Source: UMGS1251 sp036666555 (GTDB taxonomy: Bacteria; Bacillota; Clostridia; Lachnospirales; Lachnospiraceae). Taken from it: a DNA stretch of 36,842 nt. A program made the position numbers and the translations under genes. This document shows, piece by piece, positions 1 through 8,255 of the stretch. Where the stretch lies: assembly GCA_036666555.1 (NCBI GenBank), contig JAVWVS010000022.1:1-36842 (forward strand), in the 5' to 3' direction. The notes beneath the pieces were generated by a model, which did not search any database, had not been told where the DNA came from, and saw nothing but the letters and a program-made list of their open reading frames with translations. Each line of letters starts with the position of its first letter. Position 1 is the first letter of the stretch.

Positions 1-28
1 CTTTATCATCCGCAAATTTTATTTCCAT
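1..28 (-). CDS. 5' end of a gene cut by the window edge
   Basis: Only the first nine codons (MEIKFADDK) lie in the window. The ATG at 28 is preceded by a GAGG ribosome site seven bases upstream, and further upstream by a near-perfect promoter (69-97) and an inverted repeat (49-65), so a real gene very likely starts here. The product cannot be recognised from nine residues. Confidence 0.5.
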
Positions 29-48
29 GCATTTTCCTCGCCGTGAAT

Positions 49-65
49 ATTACCCATCTGGTAAT
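49..65. promoter_or_regulatory. operator-like inverted repeat ATTACC-N5-GGTAAT
   Basis: Perfect 6-bp arms separated by five bases sit between the -10 box of the edge-gene promoter and its start codon, in the position expected for a repressor site. The cognate regulator is unknown and the function is inference. Confidence 0.4.
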
Positions 66-68
66 TTC

Positions 69-97
69 ATTATATATCCCCTGTAATCATTTGTCAA
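69..97 (-). promoter_or_regulatory. sigma-A promoter of the edge gene
   Basis: Read on the minus strand, TTGACA (97-92), a 17-bp spacer and TATAAT (74-69) match the sigma-A consensus exactly. The promoter points toward the truncated gene at 28. Confidence 0.7.
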
Positions 98-132
98 TTT
101 CTATATCTTTCACCTTTGTCACATTGGTGAAA

Positions 133-1866
133 TCAAACCGGTAGGCTATCCCTCACACACAACGCCCCCCATCCCACCACCGAATTAGGATACTCCGTAA
201 ATCCTGGCAGTGGCCTTGCCCCTCTTCTAAAGTACGCCTTGATTTTTTCCCCGTATAGATAGTCATCATTCCCATTTACAATTCCCCACTCCATTAAAAG
301 TGCGGCAGCTCCGGTTACAAAAGGGGTGGCAAATGACGTCCCAGTCACCGGCGCATATCCATTGGATGTGGTGGGTGCCATCACTTTCACTCCCGGTGCA
401 ACCAAATCCGGCTTGGTCTCTTGATTCCCCTCCCTATATCCTCTTCCCGAAAAATCTGCATAGGTAAACGTGCGCCCATCATAAGCGCCTACGGTAATTG
501 CCCTACTGGATGTAGATGGAATTGTCAGTGTGCGATTTTCCGTTGGATATAAGAATCCAGTTCCCTTATTCAGCACATTTTCACTGGGTAGCCATAACGC
601 ATAATTCCCTTCTACAATTTTATTAGGGGTCAAAATAATCTTCCAAATTCCGCTGTCAACATAATTCTCTTTTGGCAGAAAATCCATAAAAATTTCCTGG
701 GATGTACTGTAGGGACTTGGTTTTCCATAATATAGTAGTATTTCCGTATTGCCAGCTACTAATCGCTGTGGCCCAAGTTCTTCTTGAATAGGACCGATTT
801 TCACACCAGATGGTGATAAGAGCGTGAGTTCCACCACGTCTGTATAGGCTTTCCATATCTGCACATTAACTGTTGGCTCATTTTTCTGTATGGCAAGTGA
901 AATATTTTGAGATTCCTCTTCCAAAAGTTTCCCTGAAGTATGACCCGCTCCTGCAGCTTCATTGCCGGCTCCGATGATAATGCAGCTTTTCCATCGATTG
1001 GAAATATCATCGATATACCGTTCCAAAAGAGACGTTCCGTCGTGTGCGCCATAGGTATTCCCAAAACTAATATTGATTGCAAGTGGCATTTGGTATTCCA
1101 GCGCCTTTTCAACCACATAATCGATTGCCTGCATTAATTCTGTGGTTCTTGGGAAACCATCTCCCCTTGGACTTCCTAACTTTACAACCACAAGTTCACT
1201 TTGTGGTGCTACGCCTGCATAACGCAAACCACTGTTTCTACCATTTCCGGCTGCAATTCCTGCCACTGCGGTACCGTGACCCGAGTTATCTTTGCTGGGA
1301 ACCTTTCTGATAGCCACTTCACTGCTTGGACTGTTCAATGCTTCATTTAATTGTTCTTGGGTATACTGGGTTCCAATTGCATAACCCTTTGGCGGATTCC
1401 CCGGTATGGTCTGATCCCAAAGTGCACGGATTCTGCTTGTGCCATCTGCATTTCGAAAATCCAGATTGCGGTATGCAATGCCGGAATCCAGAATCGCAAT
1501 CAAAATTCCTTTTCCATATAACGCAAAACGGGTATCCTGCACCGCATTGATGCAAGATACCTGTTTTCCTATCTCTACTTGGAAAAATAACCGCTTTGGT
1601 TTTTCTACATATTCAATTTGTGGAAGTGCGGAAAGCTTTTCCATCATAGTTTCTTTCAACGTAATAATGGCATATTCATTTTGTAGTTCTACTACTTGCT
1701 CAGCAAATATTCGTACTGCATCCAAGCTTCCGGAATATTTGACAATCACATCCCATTCCCGTGTAATGGGATGATAACCCACGTCTAATTCCAAGGATTT
1801 TTCCCGTTCCACTTCCGTTGCATCCAACGCAAGATTAAGGAGATTTTCAAATTTTTGTGTCTGCAT
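133..1866 (-). CDS. S8 family (subtilisin-like) serine protease, Csp-like
   Basis: A 577-aa subtilase with the complete catalytic triad: Asp127 in AILDSGI, His197 in NSGHGTAVAG and Ser511 in GTSFATPFVTG. Residues 1-110 resemble a prodomain. The roughly 220-residue insert between the His and Ser blocks is typical of the Csp-type clostridial proteases, which carry a jelly-roll insertion. No signal peptide or membrane segment is seen, so the protein may act in the cytoplasm or leave by another route. The ATG at 1866 has an AGGA site five bases upstream. In spore formers Csp proteases activate the cortex hydrolase SleC, but no sleC or other germination gene is nearby, so that role is not supported here. 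It stands alone, divergent from the MarR-MATE pair; I saw no clear promoter. Confidence 0.9.
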   Translation of the reverse strand: MQTQKFENLLNLALDATEVEREKSLELDVGYHPITREWDVIVKYSGSLDAVRIFAEQVVELQNEYAIITLKETMMEKLSALPQIEYVEKPKRLFFQVEIGKQVSCINAVQDTRFALYGKGILIAILDSGIAYRNLDFRNADGTSRIRALWDQTIPGNPPKGYAIGTQYTQEQLNEALNSPSSEVAIRKVPSKDNSGHGTAVAGIAAGNGRNSGLRYAGVAPQSELVVVKLGSPRGDGFPRTTELMQAIDYVVEKALEYQMPLAINISFGNTYGAHDGTSLLERYIDDISNRWKSCIIIGAGNEAAGAGHTSGKLLEEESQNISLAIQKNEPTVNVQIWKAYTDVVELTLLSPSGVKIGPIQEELGPQRLVAGNTEILLYYGKPSPYSTSQEIFMDFLPKENYVDSGIWKIILTPNKIVEGNYALWLPSENVLNKGTGFLYPTENRTLTIPSTSSRAITVGAYDGRTFTYADFSGRGYREGNQETKPDLVAPGVKVMAPTTSNGYAPVTGTSFATPFVTGAAALLMEWGIVNGNDDYLYGEKIKAYFRRGARPLPGFTEYPNSVVGWGALCVRDSLPV

Positions 1867-1945
1867 AAACTTCCTAATATTTTATAAATTGTTGTAATTA
1901 TCCTATGAGGTTGTGGATGGAACTATGACATTTTATTTTCTCCTG

Positions 1946-1975
1946 TTGACATCGATTTCCATTGTATGTTACTCT
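1946..1975 (+). promoter_or_regulatory. promoter of the marR-MATE operon
   Basis: A perfect TTGACA at 1946-1951 is followed by an 18-bp spacer and a weak -10 box, TACTCT, at 1970-1975. It lies directly before the operator-like repeat and the regulator gene. Confidence 0.5.
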
Positions 1976-1978
1976 TTA

Positions 1979-1998
1979 TTAGTCCCATTTAGGACTAA
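1979..1998. promoter_or_regulatory. predicted MarR operator TTAGTCC-N6-GGACTAA
   Basis: A perfect inverted repeat with 7-bp arms lies just after the -10 box and before the ribosome site of the MarR gene, so it spans the likely transcription start. MarR dimers normally bind such palindromes and repress their own operon; assigning this one to the adjacent regulator is inference. Confidence 0.55.
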
Positions 1999-2011
1999 TT
2001 TGGAGGATTCT

Positions 2012-2446
2012 ATGAATACAATTCGTAATGAACTAAAATTATTTGACTCTATTATAATGGAAATTGATGCACTGTATAGCGAACTTGCAAAGCGCAGTGG
2101 ACTGACGGATTCTTCTTTTTGGGTGTTATACTACTTAACACAATTAGATGAAGAAATTACTCAAAAATCAATCTGCGACCAATGGGCACTAAGCAAGCAA
2201 ACGGTGAATAATGCCATTCACGATTTACAAAAAAAAGGATATATCTATCTGATTGAATCCCAGCGTGATCGAAGAAGCAAACAAATTTGTCTGACACCAT
2301 CCGGAGCAGAATTTACGGAGCTCCATATTAAAAAAATTTTTGCCATGGAGGAATCCATCTTTTCTCAAATGAGCCCCAAAGAGCGGAAACATCTTATTAG
2401 CAGCAATGAAACCTATTTACACTTTTTACGTCAGGAGTTATTATGA
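2012..2446 (+). CDS. MarR family transcriptional regulator
   Basis: This encodes a 144-aa winged-helix regulator. The start is the ATG at 2012 because a GGAGG lies six bases upstream; an in-frame ATG at 1913 lacks a ribosome site and would place the promoter and operator inside the gene. The central region holds the helix-turn-helix (TQKSICDQWALSKQTVNNAI) followed by the wing (ESQRDRRSKQICLTPSG), the MarR hallmark DxRxxxxxLT. It overlaps the next gene by four bases (ATGA), so the two are translationally coupled. The likely role is local repression of the MATE pump, relieved by a pump substrate; the ligand is unknown. Confidence 0.85.
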   Translation: MNTIRNELKLFDSIIMEIDALYSELAKRSGLTDSSFWVLYYLTQLDEEITQKSICDQWALSKQTVNNAIHDLQKKGYIYLIESQRDRRSKQICLTPSGAEFTELHIKKIFAMEESIFSQMSPKERKHLISSNETYLHFLRQELL

Positions 2447-3789
2447 GTCAACATGTTCTTTTTGAAAACACAAAACCAACCAAGCTTTTTTGGATGGTTA
2501 CCATACCGGGAATCATCAGCATGCTTGTTTCTTCCCTTTACTATACCATCGATGGAATATTTGTAGGTCAGGTCTTAGGGGCAGATGCTTTTGCCGCACT
2601 TAGCTTAGCACTGCCTCTTGTTATTATCAATTTTTCGGTGGCCGATTTAATTGGCGTGGGATCCGCTGTTCATATTTCTCTCAAATTAGGTGAAAAAGAT
2701 GAACCAACAGCCTGTTCCATTTTTACTTCTGCATGTCTTTTGATTGTGATTGCTTCTACGATTCTAGGAGGCATCTTATTTTTTTTCGCAGAAGATATTC
2801 TGCATCTGATGGGTGCCAACAAAGTACTGGTGGATTTAGGCAGCCAATATTTGAAAACGTACGCCATCTGTTCCCCACTGACAACAAGTATGTTTGCTGT
2901 GGATAACTATTTACGTATCTGTGGACGTGTGCACTATAGTATGTTTTTAAACATCTTCATGTCTGTACTTTGTGCAGTGATAGAATTTGTATTTCTTTTT
3001 CTATTCGGCTTTGGTATATGGGGTGCTGCGCTTGCCTGCTGTATTGGAATTGGGGTGTCCACGATTCTCGGGTTTTTGCCGTTCCTTCGTGGAAACATGC
3101 AGCTTCGCTTTGTAAAACCTGTTTTTCGTCCGAAAATGTTGTTTTTAATTATTTCCAGTGGATTACCCACCTTTTTAAACAATATTGCCGGTAGGCTTTT
3201 CTCTTTAATTATGAATGTAGTGTTGCTTCACATCGGTGGAGCACCTGCCGTCACCGCCTACTCTGTTTTACTATTTGCAGATGGATTTGTACAACCTGTT
3301 TTATATGGATTATGTGACTCTCTTCAACCTGCCATTGGGTATAACTGGGGTGCTAAAAATTACCGCCGTGTAAAAGCTTTAATCTACCGCTGCGTTCTGG
3401 CTTGTGCCACCATCTCGATTGCTATGACGGTTTCCATCTTCCTAGGGAAATCACTATTGGTAGCACTCTTTATCCCATCACCGGATTCTACTTTGTTGAA
3501 ATTATCTTCACAAGCTTTGGAAATTGGTTGTTTCGCTTATCTGACCAGATGGATTTCTCTCGCCGGACAGAGTCTCTTTTCAGCAATCGGACATGCCGCA
3601 TATGCTACCATCATTTCTGTGAGTATGGCGTTATTTTTCCCTCTGGTTTTACTGGTCATTCTAAAAGATTTCGGTCTGACCGGACTATGGTTAAACCTAC
3701 CGCTGACTTGCTTGTTATCCGCATTTTTATGTGTAATCCTTTATCTGTTTTGGAAAGGACAAAAAATCAGACTTCCTTTTTCTGATTAA
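2443..3789 (+). CDS. MATE family multidrug efflux transporter
   Basis: A 448-aa polytopic membrane protein with about twelve predicted helices in two homologous halves, the usual size and plan of MATE exporters of the DinF/MepA-like branch. The N-terminus (TKLFWMVTIPGIISMLVSSL, then YYTIDGIFVGQVLGADAFAA) is the recognisable first-helix signature. MATE pumps use a sodium or proton gradient to export cationic drugs and metabolites; the substrate here cannot be read from sequence. It is coupled to the upstream MarR gene by an ATGA overlap, which suggests inducible efflux. Its 3' end overlaps the convergent antiporter gene by 23 bases. Confidence 0.9.
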   Translation: MSQHVLFENTKPTKLFWMVTIPGIISMLVSSLYYTIDGIFVGQVLGADAFAALSLALPLVIINFSVADLIGVGSAVHISLKLGEKDEPTACSIFTSACLLIVIASTILGGILFFFAEDILHLMGANKVLVDLGSQYLKTYAICSPLTTSMFAVDNYLRICGRVHYSMFLNIFMSVLCAVIEFVFLFLFGFGIWGAALACCIGIGVSTILGFLPFLRGNMQLRFVKPVFRPKMLFLIISSGLPTFLNNIAGRLFSLIMNVVLLHIGGAPAVTAYSVLLFADGFVQPVLYGLCDSLQPAIGYNWGAKNYRRVKALIYRCVLACATISIAMTVSIFLGKSLLVALFIPSPDSTLLKLSSQALEIGCFAYLTRWISLAGQSLFSAIGHAAYATIISVSMALFFPLVLLVILKDFGLTGLWLNLPLTCLLSAFLCVILYLFWKGQKIRLPFSD

Positions 3790-4999
3790 ATTCACCGGCC
3801 CATTCAAAGCCCTTTTTGGCAATGATAACTGCAATCACTTCATTAATCACGGCCGCGGCTGCGATAGTTCCCTGAATAATCTTTGCACATTGGGGCGCCG
3901 GTATTGTCAATACAGAGACCGCAATTCCTGTAAATACAAGAGAAACTCCAGAATGGGGCAAAAGTGTAAGCCCCAAATATTTCTTAACGGTCTGTGGTGA
4001 ATGGGTGATATATGCACCGAAATATGCACCAAAATATTTGCCCAACGCTCTTGTAATAATATAAATGGCGGTAAAAAATCCCGCCCCTAAAATCAGATGA
4101 TAATCCAGTGGAGCACCTAGATTCAATATAACAGCTATCATAGAAAGGCCCAGAAGCGGGTTGAAATATTCCATGATCCGATTCAACCGCTCTTCGGAAA
4201 TCATATTGGAAAAAGTAGCTGAAAATGCCATTCCCATTAGCATAAAATTAAGCACCGGTTTTGGCATAACATAGGTATTAAAAACAAACCCTACTGCTGC
4301 AGTTAAGAAAAGGGTGGCAATCAAAATAGCCAGAGTAGCAATTTTTTTTCGCTCTTTTTTCAAAAAGATACCTGCGAAGAAGCCCGTCCCCACTCCAATT
4401 GCAATGGGTAAAAGCACAACTAATAAAATCATATAAGCAGGCAATTTTTTTTCGGATATATTGGATGCAACAATGGATATGACAGAGAAAAACACAACCA
4501 CCCCTACCATATCGTCCAATGCGGCCATAGGAATCAGTGTTTTCGTAACAGGCCCATCCGTTTTAAATTCCCTTACCACAGAAAGTGCCGGTGCCGGTGC
4601 CGTAGCCAATGCAATTCCACCAAAAATCACTGCCAGATAAAGTGGAATCTTCATAAAATAAAAGATGATTCCAAATATCAAACTGACCACAAAAAAAGTC
4701 CCTAACGACTGTGTTAATGTGGTAATGATAATCTGCTTTCCTGTCTTTTTAATTTTTGTCCAAACCAATTCGGTTCCAATTAAAAGCCCCACCCCACACT
4801 CCAGAATATGTATAACGGTTTGATACCATTGTGCACTTAACACCTCTTGATTCATCAGTGCCAATGCATGTGGACCCAGAATCATCCCTGTAATGAGCCA
4901 TCCTAAAATTGCCGGTAATTTGATTTTCGACACCAGTTTACCAACCAAAAATGCAATCACCATTGCTGCTAATACCCTAAAAATTAATACTACTATCAT
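3767..4999 (-). CDS. CPA2 family cation:proton antiporter
   Basis: A 410-aa integral membrane protein of the monovalent cation:proton antiporter-2 group, with roughly twelve helices. The sequence shows LPAILGWLITGMILGPH near the N-terminus, TAPAP at residues 133-137, and the conserved paired acids of LDDMVG (Asp162/Asp163), which form the ion-binding site in this family. The ATG at 4999 is chosen because AAAGGAG lies seven bases upstream; the earlier in-frame ATG at 5023 has none. Its start region overlaps the end of the upstream tetR gene by 23 bases, so the pair is co-transcribed. The C-terminal cytosolic TrkA-type domain found in larger relatives is absent. The ion (Na+ or K+) is not determined. 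Confidence 0.88.
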   Translation of the reverse strand: MIVVLIFRVLAAMVIAFLVGKLVSKIKLPAILGWLITGMILGPHALALMNQEVLSAQWYQTVIHILECGVGLLIGTELVWTKIKKTGKQIIITTLTQSLGTFFVVSLIFGIIFYFMKIPLYLAVIFGGIALATAPAPALSVVREFKTDGPVTKTLIPMAALDDMVGVVVFFSVISIVASNISEKKLPAYMILLVVLLPIAIGVGTGFFAGIFLKKERKKIATLAILIATLFLTAAVGFVFNTYVMPKPVLNFMLMGMAFSATFSNMISEERLNRIMEYFNPLLGLSMIAVILNLGAPLDYHLILGAGFFTAIYIITRALGKYFGAYFGAYITHSPQTVKKYLGLTLLPHSGVSLVFTGIAVSVLTIPAPQCAKIIQGTIAAAAVINEVIAVIIAKKGFEWAGEFNQKKEV

Positions 5000-5621
5000 T
5001 CGTTTTCTCCTTTGCAATGCCATATAACATAATATTTAGTACTTTGGATAATTTCATTTCATGTGCATCAATCAAGGAATGAAAATCTGTATTTTCATAA
5101 GCTTTACTTTGAAAATATCCATTGAACATCTCTTGAAATACAAAAAAATATTCCAATGCTTCCTCTTTCGAAACATCCTCACGTAAGGTCACATTTTCAA
5201 TAATTTTCCTATATTGCTGTGCATTGAAATCATCAAATGTTCTTCGAATTTGTTTGATTCTATCTGTTAAATGTTTTGGTGGCTGCAATACTGTTCCGAA
5301 AAAGATATTACTGTAATGGGGATTCTCATGGAAAAACTGATAGCGCAAATCTATTAGTTTTTGAATATTATCACTAAACTTTGCCTCATTGTAATTGCTC
5401 TGGTTTAAAAATTCTGTAATTTTTTGAAAGGCTTGTTCCACACAGCTTAAATATAATTCGTCTTTATTTTCAAAATGATGATAAATTAATCCTTTGGAAA
5501 TATTGTAATTCTTACATATCGTATTCAAAGACCCGTTGTCATAACCATTGTCACCAAACTCCACAATGGCAGCATTTAAAATTTTTTCGTAGGTTCGTTT
5601 ACTCTTTTCTTCCTGTTTCAT
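4977..5621 (-). CDS. TetR/AcrR family transcriptional regulator
   Basis: A 214-aa regulator. The N-terminal helix-turn-helix is clear: RTYEKILNAAIVEFGDNGYD followed by SLNTICKNYNISKGLIYHHF and ENKDELY. The remaining helical ligand domain is divergent and the inducer cannot be inferred. The start is taken as the ATG at 5621 with GGAGG eleven bases upstream. An in-frame ATG at 5639 overlaps that ribosome site, and reading further upstream would run through the promoter itself. The gene overlaps the downstream antiporter and is preceded by a promoter flanked by a 20-bp inverted repeat, so it probably represses itself and the antiporter. Confidence 0.85.
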   Translation of the reverse strand: MKQEEKSKRTYEKILNAAIVEFGDNGYDNGSLNTICKNYNISKGLIYHHFENKDELYLSCVEQAFQKITEFLNQSNYNEAKFSDNIQKLIDLRYQFFHENPHYSNIFFGTVLQPPKHLTDRIKQIRRTFDDFNAQQYRKIIENVTLREDVSKEEALEYFFVFQEMFNGYFQSKAYENTDFHSLIDAHEMKLSKVLNIMLYGIAKEKTNDSSINF

Positions 5622-5636
5622 ATCTATAATCGCCTC

Positions 5637-5694
5637 CATATAATTGACCACTTGGTCTATTATAGCAAAAATAAACCAAGTGGTCAATTATATG
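5637..5694 (-). promoter_or_regulatory. tetR promoter framed by a 20-bp perfect inverted repeat
   Basis: Arms at 5637-5656 and 5675-5694 are perfect reverse complements, separated by 18 bp. Each arm contains a smaller palindrome (GACCA-CT-TGGTC, or CCA-AG-TGG in the second), so this looks like two TetR operators. On the minus strand the promoter TTGACC (5687-5682), 17 bp, TATAAT (5664-5659) fits between them: one operator covers the -35 box and the other the transcription start. This is a strong arrangement for autorepression. Confidence 0.75.
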
Positions 5695-5711
5695 AATATT
5701 TTATTCTTTTT

Positions 5712-6728
5712 TTAGTTAAATCCGACCAATTGCCGTGCCACATTATAAACCATGGTGGAGATTCTTCGTCCGGACTCTCCCGGAAGATTCATAGTCTGTC
5801 CTACAATACTGTAACGAATCTTCCAATAAATTCGATAGTCTTTTCGTTTTAAATATTGCCACAGTTCTTTCTTCTTTTGCAGATTTTCCGGTTTTTTGGA
5901 ACGTATTAAAATTATAGAAGAAACGGTCATCATAATTGCAAGATAGTTAATCATATAGTTGCGCAGTTTCTTATTGGGAATTCTTCTAAGAGAGTACATA
6001 TCAATCATTAATTTTGTCACAAATATCTGCTGATCTACTCTGCTAATCATAACCTTTTCATTGACGGACTGATCGTCCCGCCCTATAAAATAGCGATACA
6101 AATTGACATCCAGATAATACATGGTATTCACATGGGGAAGTGGGTAGTAGACATAAATATTATCCACATAAAATGTATGTTTCGGAAGTTCCATTTGACA
6201 TAATTTCAATAGTTCTGTTCGATAAATCACGGAATGCATCAATATATATTGCCCTAGATGAAACCGGCCAATATTTTTCCAACCCATAATTTGATTTTGT
6301 GGAAGCACATTGCGATAATGAATAATCCGTTTATGCGCAACACCCACTTTTTCATATACATAATTAGAAATCAGCATATCTATCGGTGTGCTTTCTTCTG
6401 TCAGCTTATGCACAGCTTCCAATACTTTTTTCAATGCCTCTGTATCCACCCAGTCATCACTGTCTACCACTTTAAAATAAAGTCCAGTAGCATACTTAAG
6501 GCCCACGTTGACCGCATCGCCGTGACCACCATTTTCTTTATCTACCGCCCTTATAATAGAGGGATACTTTTTTTCGTATTCTTTTGCAATCTTTAAAGTG
6601 TCATCCTTGGATCCATCATTGATAATCAAGATTTCCACATCTTCTCCGCCCGTTAAAATTGTTTCAATTGCATGTTCCATATATTCCGCTGAATTATAGC
6701 ATGGAATGGCAAAAGATATATATTTCAT
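5712..6728 (-). CDS. family 2 glycosyltransferase
   Basis: A 338-aa GT-A fold glycosyltransferase. It begins with the GT2 nucleotide-binding strand (YISFAIPCYNSAEYMEHAI), followed by IINDGSKDDT at about residues 35-44 and the metal-binding DSDDW at 89-93. The C-terminal 140 residues have a hydrophobic stretch (about 255-275) that could associate with the membrane. Such enzymes move a sugar from a nucleotide donor onto cell-wall, capsule or lipid acceptors; neither sugar nor acceptor is identifiable. GGAGG lies seven bases before the ATG at 6728. No other polysaccharide genes adjoin it, and it appears monocistronic. Confidence 0.88.
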   Translation of the reverse strand: MKYISFAIPCYNSAEYMEHAIETILTGGEDVEILIINDGSKDDTLKIAKEYEKKYPSIIRAVDKENGGHGDAVNVGLKYATGLYFKVVDSDDWVDTEALKKVLEAVHKLTEESTPIDMLISNYVYEKVGVAHKRIIHYRNVLPQNQIMGWKNIGRFHLGQYILMHSVIYRTELLKLCQMELPKHTFYVDNIYVYYPLPHVNTMYYLDVNLYRYFIGRDDQSVNEKVMISRVDQQIFVTKLMIDMYSLRRIPNKKLRNYMINYLAIMMTVSSIILIRSKKPENLQKKKELWQYLKRKDYRIYWKIRYSIVGQTMNLPGESGRRISTMVYNVARQLVGFN

Positions 6729-6760
6729 CTCTCATCCTCCGTTTCTAAAAGGTCGCTATA

Positions 6761-6789
6761 AGTATATAGCATTTTTGTTGATTTTCCAA
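6761..6789 (-). promoter_or_regulatory. promoter of the glycosyltransferase gene
   Basis: On the minus strand, TTGGAA (6789-6784), a 17-bp spacer and TATACT (6766-6761) lie 32 bp before the start codon. It is back to back with the phosphofructokinase promoter; the two -35 boxes are 8 bp apart. Confidence 0.5.
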
Positions 6790-6797
6790 CTACTATA

Positions 6798-6826
6798 TTG
6801 TAAATTTCCCACTTTTCCGCTATAGT
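6798..6826 (+). promoter_or_regulatory. promoter of the first phosphofructokinase gene
   Basis: TTGTAA (6798-6803), a 17-bp spacer and TATAGT (6821-6826) lie 34 bp before the ATG at 6861. Confidence 0.5.
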
Positions 6827-6860
6827 AACAGATAGAATAATGGATATGGAGGACTGGAAT

Positions 6861-8084
6861 ATGAAAAAAAATGTAATTGTTGGGCAATCGGGTGGTCCCA
6901 CTGCCGTGATTAACGGAAGTTTGTATGGTGTTGTTTCCGAAAGTTTAAAAAAAGCAGATTGTTTTGAGCATGTATATGGCATGATAAATGGCATCGAAGG
7001 GTTTTTGAATGGTCAGTTTATGGATATGGCGCCTTTGCAACAAACCGGTGAACTGGAATTATTGAGAACAACTCCCAGTGCTTACCTGGGTTCTTGTCGG
7101 TACAAACTTCCAGAAGATTTACAGGATGGGGTATACCCCCAGCTCTTTCAATGTTTTGAAGAGCAAAACATTGGTTACTTTTTTTACATCGGTGGTAATG
7201 ACTCCATGGATACGGTAAGTAAATTAGCACGCTATGCAGCACAATCTGGAAGCGATATTCGTATTTTAGGTCTTCCCAAAACGATTGATAATGATCTGGT
7301 AGAAACCGATCATACCCCCGGATTTGGAAGCGCTGCCAAATATGTAGCACAGACGGTTCGTGAAATTGCAATGGATGCTGCTGTTTACGATCACAAAAAA
7401 TCTGTTACGATTATTGAAATCATGGGGCGTCATGCAGGATGGCTCACTGCTGCCAGCGTATTGGCTCGTAAGTTTAAAGGAGATAACCCCGTTCTTATTT
7501 ATCTGCCGGAAGCTGCTTTTTGTCCCAATGATTTTATTGAAAAAGTAGCACATGCTTTGGAAACAACATCGAATTTAGTTGTATGCATCTCGGAAGGAAT
7601 CAATGACGGAAAAGGCACTTTCATCTGTGAATACGAAAGTCATGTGGGAATCGACAACTTTGGTCATAAAATGCTCACCGGTTCCGGGAAATACCTGGAA
7701 AATTTAGTAAAAGAAAAATTAAATGTAAAAGTACGTTCCGTAGAATTAAATGTGAGTCAGCGATGCTCTGCCGCTTGTTTATCCGGCACCGATTTGGATG
7801 AAGCCGTTGCATCCGGTGTATTTGCCGTTCATACTGCACTTGCCGGTGAAACCGGGAAAATGATTTCTTTTCTACGAACATCCCAATCGCCTTATACCCT
7901 TGCCTTCCAAACTGCAGATGTGAATTCCATCTGCAATGAAGAAAAGATTGTACCGGCTGCTTGGATTACCAGTGATGGCTCTGATATCAGCGATGACTTT
8001 ATCGCATATGCCAAACCACTGATTCAAGGCCATGTGGACCTTCCCACGAAAGATGGTCTGCCTGATTTTGCCTATCGGAGGTAG
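6861..8084 (+). CDS. pfp: 6-phosphofructokinase, diphosphate (PPi)-type
   Basis: A 407-aa phosphofructokinase family enzyme that phosphorylates fructose 6-phosphate to the 1,6-bisphosphate in glycolysis. The donor type is read from two positions: GGND at 111-114 has Asp where ATP enzymes have Gly, and PKTIDND has Lys140 where ATP enzymes have Gly. This Asp/Lys pair marks the PPi-dependent group, so the reaction is probably reversible. Other family blocks are VGQSGGPTAVIN and the 146-160 segment ending HTPGFGSAAK. The ATG at 6861 is preferred to one at 6840 because GGAGG lies eight bases before it. A paralogue with the same signatures is at 11415-12647. PPi use is inferred from sequence only. 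Confidence 0.9.
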   Translation: MKKNVIVGQSGGPTAVINGSLYGVVSESLKKADCFEHVYGMINGIEGFLNGQFMDMAPLQQTGELELLRTTPSAYLGSCRYKLPEDLQDGVYPQLFQCFEEQNIGYFFYIGGNDSMDTVSKLARYAAQSGSDIRILGLPKTIDNDLVETDHTPGFGSAAKYVAQTVREIAMDAAVYDHKKSVTIIEIMGRHAGWLTAASVLARKFKGDNPVLIYLPEAAFCPNDFIEKVAHALETTSNLVVCISEGINDGKGTFICEYESHVGIDNFGHKMLTGSGKYLENLVKEKLNVKVRSVELNVSQRCSAACLSGTDLDEAVASGVFAVHTALAGETGKMISFLRTSQSPYTLAFQTADVNSICNEEKIVPAAWITSDGSDISDDFIAYAKPLIQGHVDLPTKDGLPDFAYRR

Positions 8085-8230
8085 GCGTTCATAGTTTGTT
8101 CATTTAGTATTTAAAAAACTTTCATTTGTTTATCATTGTTTCTTCATTTCTCTGCCATATACTAATATTATCAAATCAACCAATTACCTAGTATTTTATA
8201 TACTATTTGAATAAACTTTTTCATAATACG

Positions 8231-8255
8231 GGCCAAGTAGCTAAGCTACTTGGCC
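8231..8255. terminator. perfect 11-bp stem-loop between convergent genes
   Basis: GGCCAAGTAGC and GCTACTTGGCC are separated by only three bases. The left arm lies just past, and the right arm covers, the last codons of the minus-strand gene ending at 8241. On the plus strand a TTTTT run follows about seven bases later, so it may terminate the phosphofructokinase transcript weakly. On the minus strand no T-run follows. Confidence 0.45.

Noticed and set aside
90..132. TCACC...GGTGA hairpin after the S8 protease as terminator
   Set aside because: The stem is five base pairs with an 11-base loop and no following T-run on the minus strand.
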